23,975 nucleotides of DNA from an uncultured Chlorobiaceae bacterium. GTDB lineage: Bacteria; Bacteroidota; Chlorobiia; Chlorobiales; Chlorobiaceae. The notes under the pieces are model-generated. The model searched no databases, was not told the DNA's origin, and worked only from the letters and a program-made list of their open reading frames with translations. This document shows, one piece after another, positions 14,440-21,943 of this stretch (position 1 is its first letter; each line of letters starts with the position of its first letter). Position numbers and translations under genes: made by a program. The stretch spans positions 1 through 23,975 of the forward strand of contig CAIQSY010000224.1 in assembly GCA_903874585.1 (NCBI GenBank). The letters run 5' to 3'.

Positions 14440-15864
14440 ATGAGCTCCTTCTATTTTCTCGGTATCGGCGGCACCGCAATGGCATCAGTTGCCGTGGCAC
14501 TTTCGCACGCAGGCCACGCCGTTACCGGCTCCGATACACAACTTTATCCACCAATGAGCAGCTTTTTAGAGGAGCATAACATCCGCTACTTCAATGGCTT
14601 TTCGGAGAAGAACCTGCACAACATTGCACCCGACACGCTTTTTGTGGTTGGCAATGCAATCAGTCGCGGAAACGAGGAGCTGGAGTATGCGCTCGATCAT
14701 CATCTTGAGCTGGTTGCCATGCCTGACTTGGTACGACGCCACCTGATTGCCGAAAATACCTCAATTGTGGTTGCCGGCACGCACGGCAAAACCACCACAA
14801 CATCGCTGGTTACATGGCTGCTGGAGCATGGCGGATTGAAGCCGGGATTTCTCGTTGGTGGCATTCCCGAAAATTTCTCTGTCGGCTGTCGTCAGTCGGG
14901 ACGAAGCGACAATGGCTTCTTTGTGACCGAAGGTGACGAGTACGATACGGCGTTTTTCGACAAGCGCAGCAAATTCCTCCTCTATCGCCCCGACATCGCC
15001 ATTATCAATAATATCGAATTCGATCACGCCGACATTTTCGACTCCCTTGAGGATATCAAACGCAGCTTCAGGCTTTTTGTGAACCTGATCCCCAGAAACG
15101 GCCTTTTGCTCGTCAACGGCGACGATGCTGTTGCTGTGGAGATTGCCTCCCGCGCGTTCTGCAAGGTTGAGCGGTTCGGGCTGAATTCGGATGCAGAGTG
15201 GAGCGCCACCAACATACACTCAGACGGTGACGCATCAACCTTTGACCTCATTCGTCAAGGCCGCGTCATCGGAACCATCCAAGTGCCGCTCTTCGGGAAC
15301 TACAATATCATGAATGCCCTTGTGGCCATCGCGGCAGCAACCCGCAGCGGTCTCTCGATTGAGGCTATAACGCACGCCATGCCGCTCTTCCTGCGCCCCA
15401 AACGCCGCATGGAAATTGTTGGCACCTACGCCCGTAATATCACCCTGATTGAAGATTTCGCCCATCACCCGACGGCTATCAGGGTAACGCTTGAAGCGCT
15501 TGGGCAGCTTTACGCGGGACGGAGAATTATCGCCTGTTTTGAGCCTCGTTCAAATACTACCACGCGAAACATCTTTCAGCAGGAGCTTTCGGAATGTTTT
15601 GGCCCTGCCTCGATTGTCGTCATGGGCAAAGTGCACCGCCCTGATCGCTATGCACCCGACAAATCGCTCAACACGGCACTCCTGAAAAATGAGCTTGAAA
15701 AACAGGGCAAAACTCTCTTTCTTGCCGGCAAGGATGCATCAAACTATCCCGCTGATATTATAGAGTTTTTGCAACCACACCTGCAAGAGAATGATGTTAT
15801 TGCACTGCTCAGTAACGGAAGCTTCGGAGGGTTAAAGCAGTTGCTGGTTGAGAGTTTGGGGTAA
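14440..15864 (+). CDS. mpl: UDP-N-acetylmuramate:L-alanyl-gamma-D-glutamyl-meso-diaminopimelate ligase
   Basis: This 474-residue Mur ligase attaches recycled murein tripeptide to UDP-N-acetylmuramate, bypassing the stepwise MurC-MurD-MurE route. Visible: N-terminal nucleotide-binding loop LGIGGTAM (7-14), VVGNAISRGNEELEYAL (69-85), ATP loop GTHGKTT (113-119), and the block GGIPENF (140-146) with EGDEYDTAFFDKRSKF (164-179), which is characteristic of Mpl rather than MurC. NNIEFDHADIF (190-200) is also conserved. Start ATG at 14440 gives the expected N-terminus. It diverges from the glycosyltransferase across a 192-bp AT-rich gap with a TATATAAG stretch near 14353. A REPIN-like element follows the stop within 10 bp. 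Its presence implies that this organism recycles its peptidoglycan. Confidence 0.93.
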   Translation: MSSFYFLGIGGTAMASVAVALSHAGHAVTGSDTQLYPPMSSFLEEHNIRYFNGFSEKNLHNIAPDTLFVVGNAISRGNEELEYALDHHLELVAMPDLVRRHLIAENTSIVVAGTHGKTTTTSLVTWLLEHGGLKPGFLVGGIPENFSVGCRQSGRSDNGFFVTEGDEYDTAFFDKRSKFLLYRPDIAIINNIEFDHADIFDSLEDIKRSFRLFVNLIPRNGLLLVNGDDAVAVEIASRAFCKVERFGLNSDAEWSATNIHSDGDASTFDLIRQGRVIGTIQVPLFGNYNIMNALVAIAAATRSGLSIEAITHAMPLFLRPKRRMEIVGTYARNITLIEDFAHHPTAIRVTLEALGQLYAGRRIIACFEPRSNTTTRNIFQQELSECFGPASIVVMGKVHRPDRYAPDKSLNTALLKNELEKQGKTLFLAGKDASNYPADIIEFLQPHLQENDVIALLSNGSFGGLKQLLVESLG

Positions 15865-15873
15865 CTGAGGGCA

Positions 15874-15958
15874 CCTCGATACGGCCGTTGGCCTACTCGG
15901 CGACCAGAGGGCATCCAGTTAAACCAGGACGCCGAGTAGCGCGAAGCGCGTATCGAAG
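15874..15958. repeat. REPIN-like palindromic element, copy 1
   Basis: Two inverted arms of 32 bp (15874-15905 and 15927-15958) enclose a 21-bp spacer. Each arm read towards its outer end has GAGTAG, then a small hairpin, then GTATCGA. The small hairpins differ: GGCC-GTT-GGCC in the left arm, GCGC-GAA-GCGC in the right. The GTAG followed by an imperfect palindrome is the layout of REP sequences, and two inverted REPs make a REPIN, mobilised in trans by RAYT transposases. A second copy lies at 16650-16733 in the same orientation. No RAYT gene is present here. Confidence 0.8.
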
Positions 15959-15972
15959 CGCTGGCAATATCC

Positions 15973-16305
15973 TCATATCAAATACTTGGCAACTGCATTA
16001 TTGAGTGTCGCTTTATCATTGGCAGACAAGCTACCCATTTTGCGCACAACGAGTTCTTTCGGCAACGTAAAAAGCTTGAAACGGATTTTGCATGACACCA
16101 TCAATGCTGCTGTTTCCCACTCCTGAATCGGCACATCGCTTTCCCACGAACTGTTTTTCGCTGAGGTGATCATGGCAAGCGTGAGATGATCGTGGGTTTC
16201 ATTGAACTCTGTTGTTGAGATGATAACTGCCGGACGATGTTTGAATGCCCTCTTTTCAGTGAAAGGGAACGGAACTACGACAATCTCATAAGGCTTAAAG
16301 TTCAC
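15973..16305 (-). CDS. PemK/MazF-like toxin (mRNA interferase)
   Basis: This 110-residue protein has the compact beta-barrel pattern of MazF/PemK: KPYEIVVVPFPF at the start, KHRPAVIIS with the conserved Arg24-Pro25, and a Ser/Thr-rich strand (MITSAKNSSWESDV). Family members cut RNA at short motifs. The frame runs up to 16341, but the GTG at 16303-16305 is the better start: a strong Shine-Dalgarno GAGGAGG (16318-16312) stands six bases before it, and the alternative ATG at 16318-16320 overlaps that site. This start lies within the antitoxin gene, giving an 11-bp overlap and translational coupling. A REPIN-like copy begins 14 bp past the stop. The family call is good; the cut site is unknown. 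Confidence 0.82.
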   Translation of the reverse strand: MNFKPYEIVVVPFPFTEKRAFKHRPAVIISTTEFNETHDHLTLAMITSAKNSSWESDVPIQEWETAALMVSCKIRFKLFTLPKELVVRKMGSLSANDKATLNNAVAKYLI

Positions 16306-16522
16306 GCCACGCCTCCTCATCTTCAGGTGAATTCCACTCATTGAGCGTTGCAGAAATACTCTTTAGATAATCATCCGAAGGCAAGGTGATTTTTTTTAGC
16401 ATGACATAATCCTCTTTCATTTCAAATAAAAGAGTATCACCGTTCTCAAACTTCGCGGCTTTACGGATAGAAGCCGGTATCGTTGTCTGACCTTTTGAGG
16501 TGATTTTGGCGATCTGCATCAT
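16295..16522 (-). CDS. AbrB/MazE-like antitoxin
   Basis: This 75-residue protein starts MMQIAKITSKGQTTIPASIRKA, the classic swapped-hairpin AbrB/SpoVT DNA-binding domain (about 2-45). The acidic C-terminal part (PSDDYLKS, then NEWNSPEDEEAWREL) would be the toxin-binding tail. Either of two adjacent ATGs (16520-16522 or 16517-16519) may be used; the frame extends upstream to 16591, but that part does not look coding. A TATATA stretch lies a few bases upstream. The gene overlaps the MazF-like toxin by 11 bp. By family knowledge the complex represses its own promoter and is degraded under stress, freeing the toxin. Confidence 0.85.
   Translation of the reverse strand: MMQIAKITSKGQTTIPASIRKAAKFENGDTLLFEMKEDYVMLKKITLPSDDYLKSISATLNEWNSPEDEEAWREL
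16312..16318 (-). promoter_or_regulatory. ribosome binding site that fixes the MazF-like toxin start
   Basis: GAGGAGG on the minus strand lies six bases before a GTG at 16303-16305 and inside the last codons of the antitoxin gene. It is one of the strongest Shine-Dalgarno sequences in the window. It overlaps the alternative ATG at 16318-16320, making that ATG an unlikely start. Confidence 0.75.
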
Positions 16523-16649
16523 TACTTTATATAGATTACTTTTCAGCAATAAAGGAATGTAAGGAGATAAGGAGCACATTACAATCATCAATAAACAAAA
16601 ATATCTTTATGAGTCGCTTGGAAATCACAGCTCCGAAAGAGCGAGTACG

Positions 16650-16733
16650 CCTCGATACGGCCTTCGGCCTACTCGGCGACCAGAGGCGTCCAGTCAAATC
16701 CGGTCGCTGAGTAGCGCGAAGCGCGTATCGAAG
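16650..16733. repeat. REPIN-like palindromic element, copy 2
   Basis: Arms 16650-16681 and 16702-16733 are inverted copies around a 20-bp spacer. The left arm is CCTCGATACG, hairpin GGCC-TTC-GGCC, then TACTCGGCGACC. The right arm ends with the same GCGCGAAGCGC hairpin and GTATCGAAG as copy 1. The spacer (AGAGGCGTCCAGTCAAATCC) resembles that of copy 1, so the two share one origin. It sits between the antitoxin start and the SAM hydrolase stop, 19 bp from the latter. No target-site duplication is obvious. Confidence 0.8.
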
Positions 16734-16752
16734 CCTTGACCGTAATAAAAAC

Positions 16753-17559
16753 TCAACACTCCCTCCGCACCCGCACCATATCCCCATCCCGCAACCCAAG
16801 TGCTTGAGCGGCGTTGCCGTTACATACAGCAATTTCGATGGTGCCGCTGCTGCCAGCGTAGGCAAGTGGCTGCTGATCGGCAACATCGCCATAGGTGGCT
16901 GAGAGTGGCAGCGGCTGGCAACCAGCAGCAGAGACCATCCACGCTGCTGAGCGATCAAGCAGATCAGCCTCTAGCGACGTTACCAGATTGCCAAAATGGT
17001 CGGTGTAGATGATACTCCCCTCCCACGATTGCCCATTGTCAGAGGTTGTGCTGCAAGGCATGGCAATTCGTGCACACGTCGATGGCTCTATGAGGTTGCC
17101 AAGCTCGTGCAGTGGCACACCAGCGGCAAGGTGCGCGGCAACTGGCGAAAAGATATCACGCCCATGAAAGGTAGAGCTTCGCGTGGAAAGCATGTAGCGT
17201 TCATTGGTGATCGTCATGCAATGCTGAATTGTTGCCGACTGCAAAAGCGGTGTGAGTAAGCCGTTGTCGGGTGCAAGAAAAGTGTGCTTGTCAGTTTGGA
17301 GTGCAATCACATTGCGGGAAGTCCCAACTCCGGGATCAACCACAGAGACCACAATAGAGCTTTCAGGCAAAAACGGCACCGATTTGCCAAGCATAAACGC
17401 CGCCTGCACCACATGCTGCGGAGCAATAGCGTGAGTAAGGTCGATAATGCGAGCGTCGGGCACAATGGAGAGGATGACGCCTTTCATCTGCCCGATAAAC
17501 GTATCGGTCATACCAAAATCGGTCATTAACACAATCACAGGTGGAGTGCTACATTGCAT
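16753..17559 (-). CDS. S-adenosyl-L-methionine hydrolase (SAM hydroxide adenosyltransferase, DUF62)
   Basis: This 268-residue member of the chlorinase/fluorinase/DUF62 family would convert SAM and water (hydroxide) to adenosine and methionine. The DUF62 triad that places the water is present: Asp75 (VVDPGVGT), Arg82 and His132 (FHGRDIFSP). TDFG (13-16), APDNGLL (96-102) and TDHFGNLVTS (186-195) are also family blocks. The triad points to hydroxide use rather than halide use. The biological purpose of this reaction is unclear in the family as a whole. It is the last gene of an operon: its ATG lies six bases after the LptG-like stop. Start ATG 17557-17559; no strong ribosome site seen. Confidence 0.9.
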   Translation of the reverse strand: MQCSTPPVIVLMTDFGMTDTFIGQMKGVILSIVPDARIIDLTHAIAPQHVVQAAFMLGKSVPFLPESSIVVSVVDPGVGTSRNVIALQTDKHTFLAPDNGLLTPLLQSATIQHCMTITNERYMLSTRSSTFHGRDIFSPVAAHLAAGVPLHELGNLIEPSTCARIAMPCSTTSDNGQSWEGSIIYTDHFGNLVTSLEADLLDRSAAWMVSAAGCQPLPLSATYGDVADQQPLAYAGSSGTIEIAVCNGNAAQALGLRDGDMVRVRREC

Positions 17560-17565
17560 AACAAA

Positions 17566-18651
17566 TCAGTCAAGTGCTTTTTTATAAATCACATACCCAA
17601 CACCAAGAAAGAGCAGATTCGGCAGCCATGCGGCAAGCAGAGGATTGAGTGCCCCTTGATAGCCCGCCATACCAACAGTGCGTTGTAAGCCGATATAAAG
17701 AAATCCCGCAAAGAGCGCTATGGTAATTTCGGAGGCGAGTCCCCCACGCTTTTTTTTTGCGGCAAGCGGCACCCCAATCAGCATGATAATAAGCGAGGCG
17801 AAAGGCATTGCGGTTTTAGTGTGAAATTTCACCAGTGAACGCTCAAGCCCTGCAAAACCGGCACGCTGTTTCTCCTGGAGATAACGATAGTGGCGGATAA
17901 TGTTCATTTCATCAGGCTGAAGGTTCAGCTCTTGCAAGGCGGCTGGCGAGAGCTGCAGTTTTACCAGTTTTGACGGTTCAACTTGAAACACTTCACCCTC
18001 TTCGGAAAAGAGGCGCATTGAGGCATTCTGCAGTAACCACTGGCGTTTGGCGGCGTCATAACGCATGGAATCAGCATCAATGCGCGACAGAAGTTTGGCA
18101 CCATTGAACTTTTCGATTGAGACGCTGCTCAACATGGCGCGGTCGGGTTCAAACGTGCCAATGGAGATTATCCGCCCGCCAGCTTCGACCAGATGGATAT
18201 TGTGATTTGCCTGCACCTCATCGCTGTTTTGCTTGAAGTGGTGGAGTTCAAAGGAGCGTGTTAAACCAAAAGAGGTCGGAGCAATCCACCACGAATTGAG
18301 TAGGTTCATGCCCAGAATCAGCGCTCCCCCAAAAAGAAAAGGATAGAGAAGCTGAAGCATACTCACGCCGGCTGAGCGCATAGCGGGCAACTCACTTGAA
18401 ATGGCAAGTTTGCCGGCAACAAGAATCGACGAAAGCAGTGCGCTGATGGGCGATATCACCAACACAATCGAGGGAATGGAATAGAGGTAAAACTCAGCGA
18501 TCTCGAACGGCGTAAGATTATTATCCATAAACTTGTCGAGCTTCTCCACGATGCTGATGAGAATAAAGAGACAGAGAAAGGTCAGCAACGAGAAAAGAAA
18601 CGCTTGAGTAAACTGCCTGAATATGTACTTGTTGAGAATTTTCATAGCCAT
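17566..18651 (-). CDS. LptF/LptG-family permease (YjgP/YjgQ)
   Basis: This 361-residue inner-membrane subunit of the lipopolysaccharide export machine works with LptB ATPase and LptC to extract and push lipopolysaccharide to the outer membrane. Three N-terminal membrane helices (about 15-37, 54-77 and 97-120), a periplasmic beta domain (about 130-265) and three C-terminal helices (about 270-358) match the family. The helix-rich stretch SAGVSMLQLLYPFLFG and PLAAKKKRGGLASEITIALFAGFLYI are typical. Closer to LptG than LptF by position of conserved text, but this is a weak call. Start is M1 (18649-18651) or M3 (18643-18645). The start region lies inside a perfect 14-bp inverted repeat (18612-18662). 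It follows the M16 gene by 30 bp. Confidence 0.88.
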   Translation of the reverse strand: MAMKILNKYIFRQFTQAFLFSLLTFLCLFILISIVEKLDKFMDNNLTPFEIAEFYLYSIPSIVLVISPISALLSSILVAGKLAISSELPAMRSAGVSMLQLLYPFLFGGALILGMNLLNSWWIAPTSFGLTRSFELHHFKQNSDEVQANHNIHLVEAGGRIISIGTFEPDRAMLSSVSIEKFNGAKLLSRIDADSMRYDAAKRQWLLQNASMRLFSEEGEVFQVEPSKLVKLQLSPAALQELNLQPDEMNIIRHYRYLQEKQRAGFAGLERSLVKFHTKTAMPFASLIIMLIGVPLAAKKKRGGLASEITIALFAGFLYIGLQRTVGMAGYQGALNPLLAAWLPNLLFLGVGYVIYKKALD

Positions 18652-18662
18652 ATTCAGGCAGT
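18612..18662 (-). promoter_or_regulatory. hairpin over the translation start of the LptG-like gene
   Basis: ACTGCCTGAATATG (18612-18625) and CATATTCAGGCAGT (18649-18662) are perfect 14-bp inverted arms with a 23-nt loop. In the mRNA the 5' arm contains the last eleven untranslated bases and the first ATG; the 3' arm encodes residues Tyr9 (last base) to Gln13; the second ATG lies in the loop. Folded, the structure would hide the start codon and its upstream bases from ribosomes. The perfect match makes chance unlikely. Confidence 0.55.
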
Positions 18663-18681
18663 GGTGTTGTGAAGCAATAAA

Positions 18682-21612
18682 TTAGTAGCCAAAAATATCA
18701 TCAACCTTCAACTCTTTGACGGTTCCGTATTTGCGCAGCGTTGCCATGTCAAGATTTTTAGTGTTGCCAAGCACCAGCATCACATGCTTTTTGTTGTTGA
18801 AATGGCTCTTGTGGAACTGCTCAACATCGTTCAGCGTCAAGGTTTGCGCGGCTTGATAAATATCCTGCCGAATGTCGTGGTCGTAACCAAGGCGCAACGC
18901 CTCTTCGTAATTAAAGAGAATTTCGGTTTTCACCAGCCGTTCGGTTGAGATTTTCTGCACAATGCCATTCTGTGCTGTTGCAAAGAGTTGTGGCGATTTT
19001 GGCAACTCGCGCATAAGGTTGCTGATGCCGTCCAGCGCTTCGGGCAGTTTATCCGCCTGCGTGCCGATGTAGCTCACAATGTAGTTGTGTTCGTTCTTCT
19101 GCTTCGGTGTTTTGAAGACGGAAAAAACTGAGTAAGCGAGCGCTTTGGCTTCACGCAACTCCTGGAATACGACGGACGACATGCCACCACCATAATATTC
19201 GTTAAAGAGCGTCGCGGACGGCACGATGGCTGGATTGTAGAGTGCGTCGCGCGTCAGCAAAATCATTTCAGCCTGCGTCATATCGTAATTGACCACGTAC
19301 ACCAGATTCTCCTTCTGCTCCAGATCCTTGAATTGATTGCTGACTGGCGGCGTTGTAAAGGTTGCTGGATAGTGGCGAACGGCACGCAACTCACCAAGCA
19401 CTTCGTCTGCTGTCGCTGGACCATAGTAGAGAACCCGATGGCGATACTGCAAGAGTGATTTGATCTCCTCAAGCAGCTCTTGCGAGGTCACCTTTTCAAG
19501 TTCGCGGTTGCTGAGGACGTTGGTAAAGGGCGAATGTGCACCATACTTACCGTAGCTCGTCATTGCCTCAAAAAGAATCTTCTTTTTGGAGAGCTTGTCG
19601 TCAGCACGCTCTTTCATAACACCTGCTTTCAGATTTTCAAGCGCTTCATGGTCGGGACGGGTATCAACAAGAAGCTTCTCAAGCAGGCGAATTGCGGCTG
19701 CGGAGTTTTTCTGTAAGCCCGACAATTTCAGATAAACGTAATTGTCGGCAGTGAAGGCTGAAAAGCTTGCGCCAATTTTGTACAGCTCCTGGCTGAACTC
19801 CTTTGGCGAAAGCTCCGATGTGCCAAGATAGGAGAGGTAATCGAGCGCGAGATCAATCTTTTTACTGTTATTTTTGCCAATATCGAACACATAAAAGAGC
19901 GAGAATAACTCGTTTTCGTTATTGTGCAGATAGTGCAGCGTAATGTCAGGATTGACATCAAAAAAGCCGATATCCTTTTTGTAATCAACAAAAATCGGTG
20001 TGGTGGCAGCGGACTTCCGTGCAAGAATCTCTTCAGCAAAAGCAGAGTGTGTATCGCGATTGACTTTGAGCGGCGTAATCGGTGGTTTCTGGATTTTTGC
20101 TTCGCTTACGGGTGTGCCATGCTCTTTAAAGATTGCAACATAATTGTTGCTGTAATGCTTGCGGGCAAAGGCAACAAGATCAGCTTTGGTAATCTTCTGC
20201 AAGCGCTCGATTTGAGCGGTATATGCCTCCCACGGCATTCCCCAGATAAAGGAATCAACATACGCTTCAACACGTCCATGATTGGTTTCGTAGAGCTTGA
20301 GCTGCTCAATTTTGAGGTCGTTAATAGTTGCTTCAATCAGCCAGTCGGGGAACTTGCCCTCTTTAACGAGCTCAAGCTGTTCGAGCAGTTTCGCCTTGAC
20401 CTCGTCGAGACTCTGCCCTTCGCGCGGTTTGCCGGTTAACAGATGGATTGAGTAATCCTTCATCATCACCAGCATGGAGCTGGCATCGAGCACTTTCTGC
20501 TTCTGATTCAGGTTCAGGTCGATGAGACCTGCCGTGTGGTTAAAGAGGATTTTATCGATAAGAGTGAGATAATCAGCATCGGAAGCGTTCACGCCATTAA
20601 AGCGGAAACCCATCACCAGCTCCTCCGACTCCGGTCCTTTCACTCGCGTAATGCGCGGCTCGGTAATCGCCTCTTCAACTGCTGGCGTAAAAGTGTCCAG
20701 CTCTTTTGGCTCGAGTACAGAAAACTTCTCGTCAATCAGCTTGATGGTTGCATCGGGGTCAAAATCGCCCGCAATACAGAGCGCCATATTGTTCGGCACG
20801 TAGTGGCTGCGATAATAGGTCAGTACATTTTTAATGGATGGATTTTTCAGGTGCTCCGCCTTACCAATGGTGGTCTGCGTTCCATAGGGATGTTTGTGAA
20901 AGAAGCCGGCAAAGAGATTCTCCCATATTTTGCGGCTGTCACTATCCATACCCATGTTCTTCTCTTCATACACTGTCTCCAGCTCAGTATGGAAAAGGCG
21001 CATCACTGGATTGCGAAAACGCTCCGCCTCAATGGTAAGCCACTGATCAAGCTTGTTCGCGGGAATATCGTTAATGTAAACCGTCTGCTCAACCCACGTG
21101 TAAGCGTTGGTGCCAGTAGCGCCAATTGAGCTGAGGAGCTTGTCGTACTCGTTAGGGACGGTATAGCTTGCGGCAACGTTGGAGAGCGAATCAATTTGTT
21201 TGTAGATAGCCGCACGTTTTTCAATACTGGCGGTTGAACGATACTCTTCGTAAAGCTCGGCGATCTTTTCAAGCTCAATATGCTCCTTCTTGTAATCGAG
21301 AGATCCTATAGAATCGGTGCCTTTAAAGAGCATGTGTTCAAGGTAGTGCGCCAGACCAGTGGTTTCAGCAGGATCATTCTTGCTGCCTGCACGTACTGCA
21401 ATTGATGTGTAGATACGTGGCTCATCATGGTAAGGGCTCATGTACACGGTCAGCCCGTTTTTCAGGGTATAGATGCGCGTGTGGAGTGAGTCTCCAGAAA
21501 CGGTGGTGTATGGATAGGGCTTTACGTCGTTCATAACTGTCATAGTGGGCGTACAGGAGATTAAGTGCAAAAAAAATATCCCGATGATAAGCATCGGAAG
21601 GGTACGTTTCAT
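18682..21612 (-). CDS. M16 (insulinase/pitrilysin) family zinc peptidase, lipoprotein
   Basis: This protein of 976 residues is made of tandem M16 halves. The start is placed at the ATG 21610-21612, since it opens a lipoprotein signal peptide (MKRTLPMLIIGIFFLHLISC, lipobox LISC, Cys20); the frame extends to 21696. The catalytic motif HYLEH (His89, Glu92, His93) lies in GLAHYLEHMLFKGT, and the third zinc ligand is in ELETVYEEKNMG (about Glu216/217), separated by a long helical insert seen in a Bacteroidetes/Chlorobi-like subgroup (from memory). The C-terminal half has no HxxEH and is probably the non-catalytic lid. It would degrade peptides in the periplasm. First gene of the operon with the LptG-like and SAM hydrolase genes; a 30-bp gap follows. 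Confidence 0.9.
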   Translation of the reverse strand: MKRTLPMLIIGIFFLHLISCTPTMTVMNDVKPYPYTTVSGDSLHTRIYTLKNGLTVYMSPYHDEPRIYTSIAVRAGSKNDPAETTGLAHYLEHMLFKGTDSIGSLDYKKEHIELEKIAELYEEYRSTASIEKRAAIYKQIDSLSNVAASYTVPNEYDKLLSSIGATGTNAYTWVEQTVYINDIPANKLDQWLTIEAERFRNPVMRLFHTELETVYEEKNMGMDSDSRKIWENLFAGFFHKHPYGTQTTIGKAEHLKNPSIKNVLTYYRSHYVPNNMALCIAGDFDPDATIKLIDEKFSVLEPKELDTFTPAVEEAITEPRITRVKGPESEELVMGFRFNGVNASDADYLTLIDKILFNHTAGLIDLNLNQKQKVLDASSMLVMMKDYSIHLLTGKPREGQSLDEVKAKLLEQLELVKEGKFPDWLIEATINDLKIEQLKLYETNHGRVEAYVDSFIWGMPWEAYTAQIERLQKITKADLVAFARKHYSNNYVAIFKEHGTPVSEAKIQKPPITPLKVNRDTHSAFAEEILARKSAATTPIFVDYKKDIGFFDVNPDITLHYLHNNENELFSLFYVFDIGKNNSKKIDLALDYLSYLGTSELSPKEFSQELYKIGASFSAFTADNYVYLKLSGLQKNSAAAIRLLEKLLVDTRPDHEALENLKAGVMKERADDKLSKKKILFEAMTSYGKYGAHSPFTNVLSNRELEKVTSQELLEEIKSLLQYRHRVLYYGPATADEVLGELRAVRHYPATFTTPPVSNQFKDLEQKENLVYVVNYDMTQAEMILLTRDALYNPAIVPSATLFNEYYGGGMSSVVFQELREAKALAYSVFSVFKTPKQKNEHNYIVSYIGTQADKLPEALDGISNLMRELPKSPQLFATAQNGIVQKISTERLVKTEILFNYEEALRLGYDHDIRQDIYQAAQTLTLNDVEQFHKSHFNNKKHVMLVLGNTKNLDMATLRKYGTVKELKVDDIFGY

Positions 21613-21943
21613 AAAAGGTTGAACATTATCCGGCATAAAAAAAGACAATAATGGGATTAAAAGCAGATAATTGCAACCGCAATCACATTGCATCACAAAA
21701 ATACACCATTACCATGGAGTAACGATAATACGAGAAATGATTGTTGCATTGATTGTTACAAAAGATGTTAAAAAAGAGCAGAACGATTGTCTGGACGTGC
21801 TGTTTGCAATATTGGTATATTCTCGCTCAAAACGAATCAAGGTCGTTAATAGTTCTTTTCAAGCTCTTAATGGGGCGAAATCTTTCCGGCAAATGGCTGA
21901 AACCTTGCGGCGAGAGAAAAACACAAAGAAGTGAAACGCTTTT
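21613..21943. other. non-coding gap between the divergent M16 and uvrB genes
   Basis: This 331-bp gap holds the promoters for both divergent genes. An 87-residue frame on the plus strand (21671-21934) has no recognisable features, has no good ribosome site and overlaps the M16 signal-peptide extension, so I do not call it. I found no clear LexA-type (CTGT-N8-ACAG) box ahead of uvrB. Confidence 0.6.
21792..21821 (+). promoter_or_regulatory. candidate sigma70-like promoter for uvrB
   Basis: TGGACG (21792-21797) and TATATT (21816-21821) are spaced by 18 bp, with 4/6 and 5/6 matches. They lie about 122 bp before the uvrB ATG. This is a pattern match only. Confidence 0.2.

Noticed and set aside
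21671..21934. Plus-strand frame of 87 codons in the M16-uvrB gap
   Set aside because: Composition is odd, there is no ribosome site and no motif; the gap is better explained by divergent promoters.
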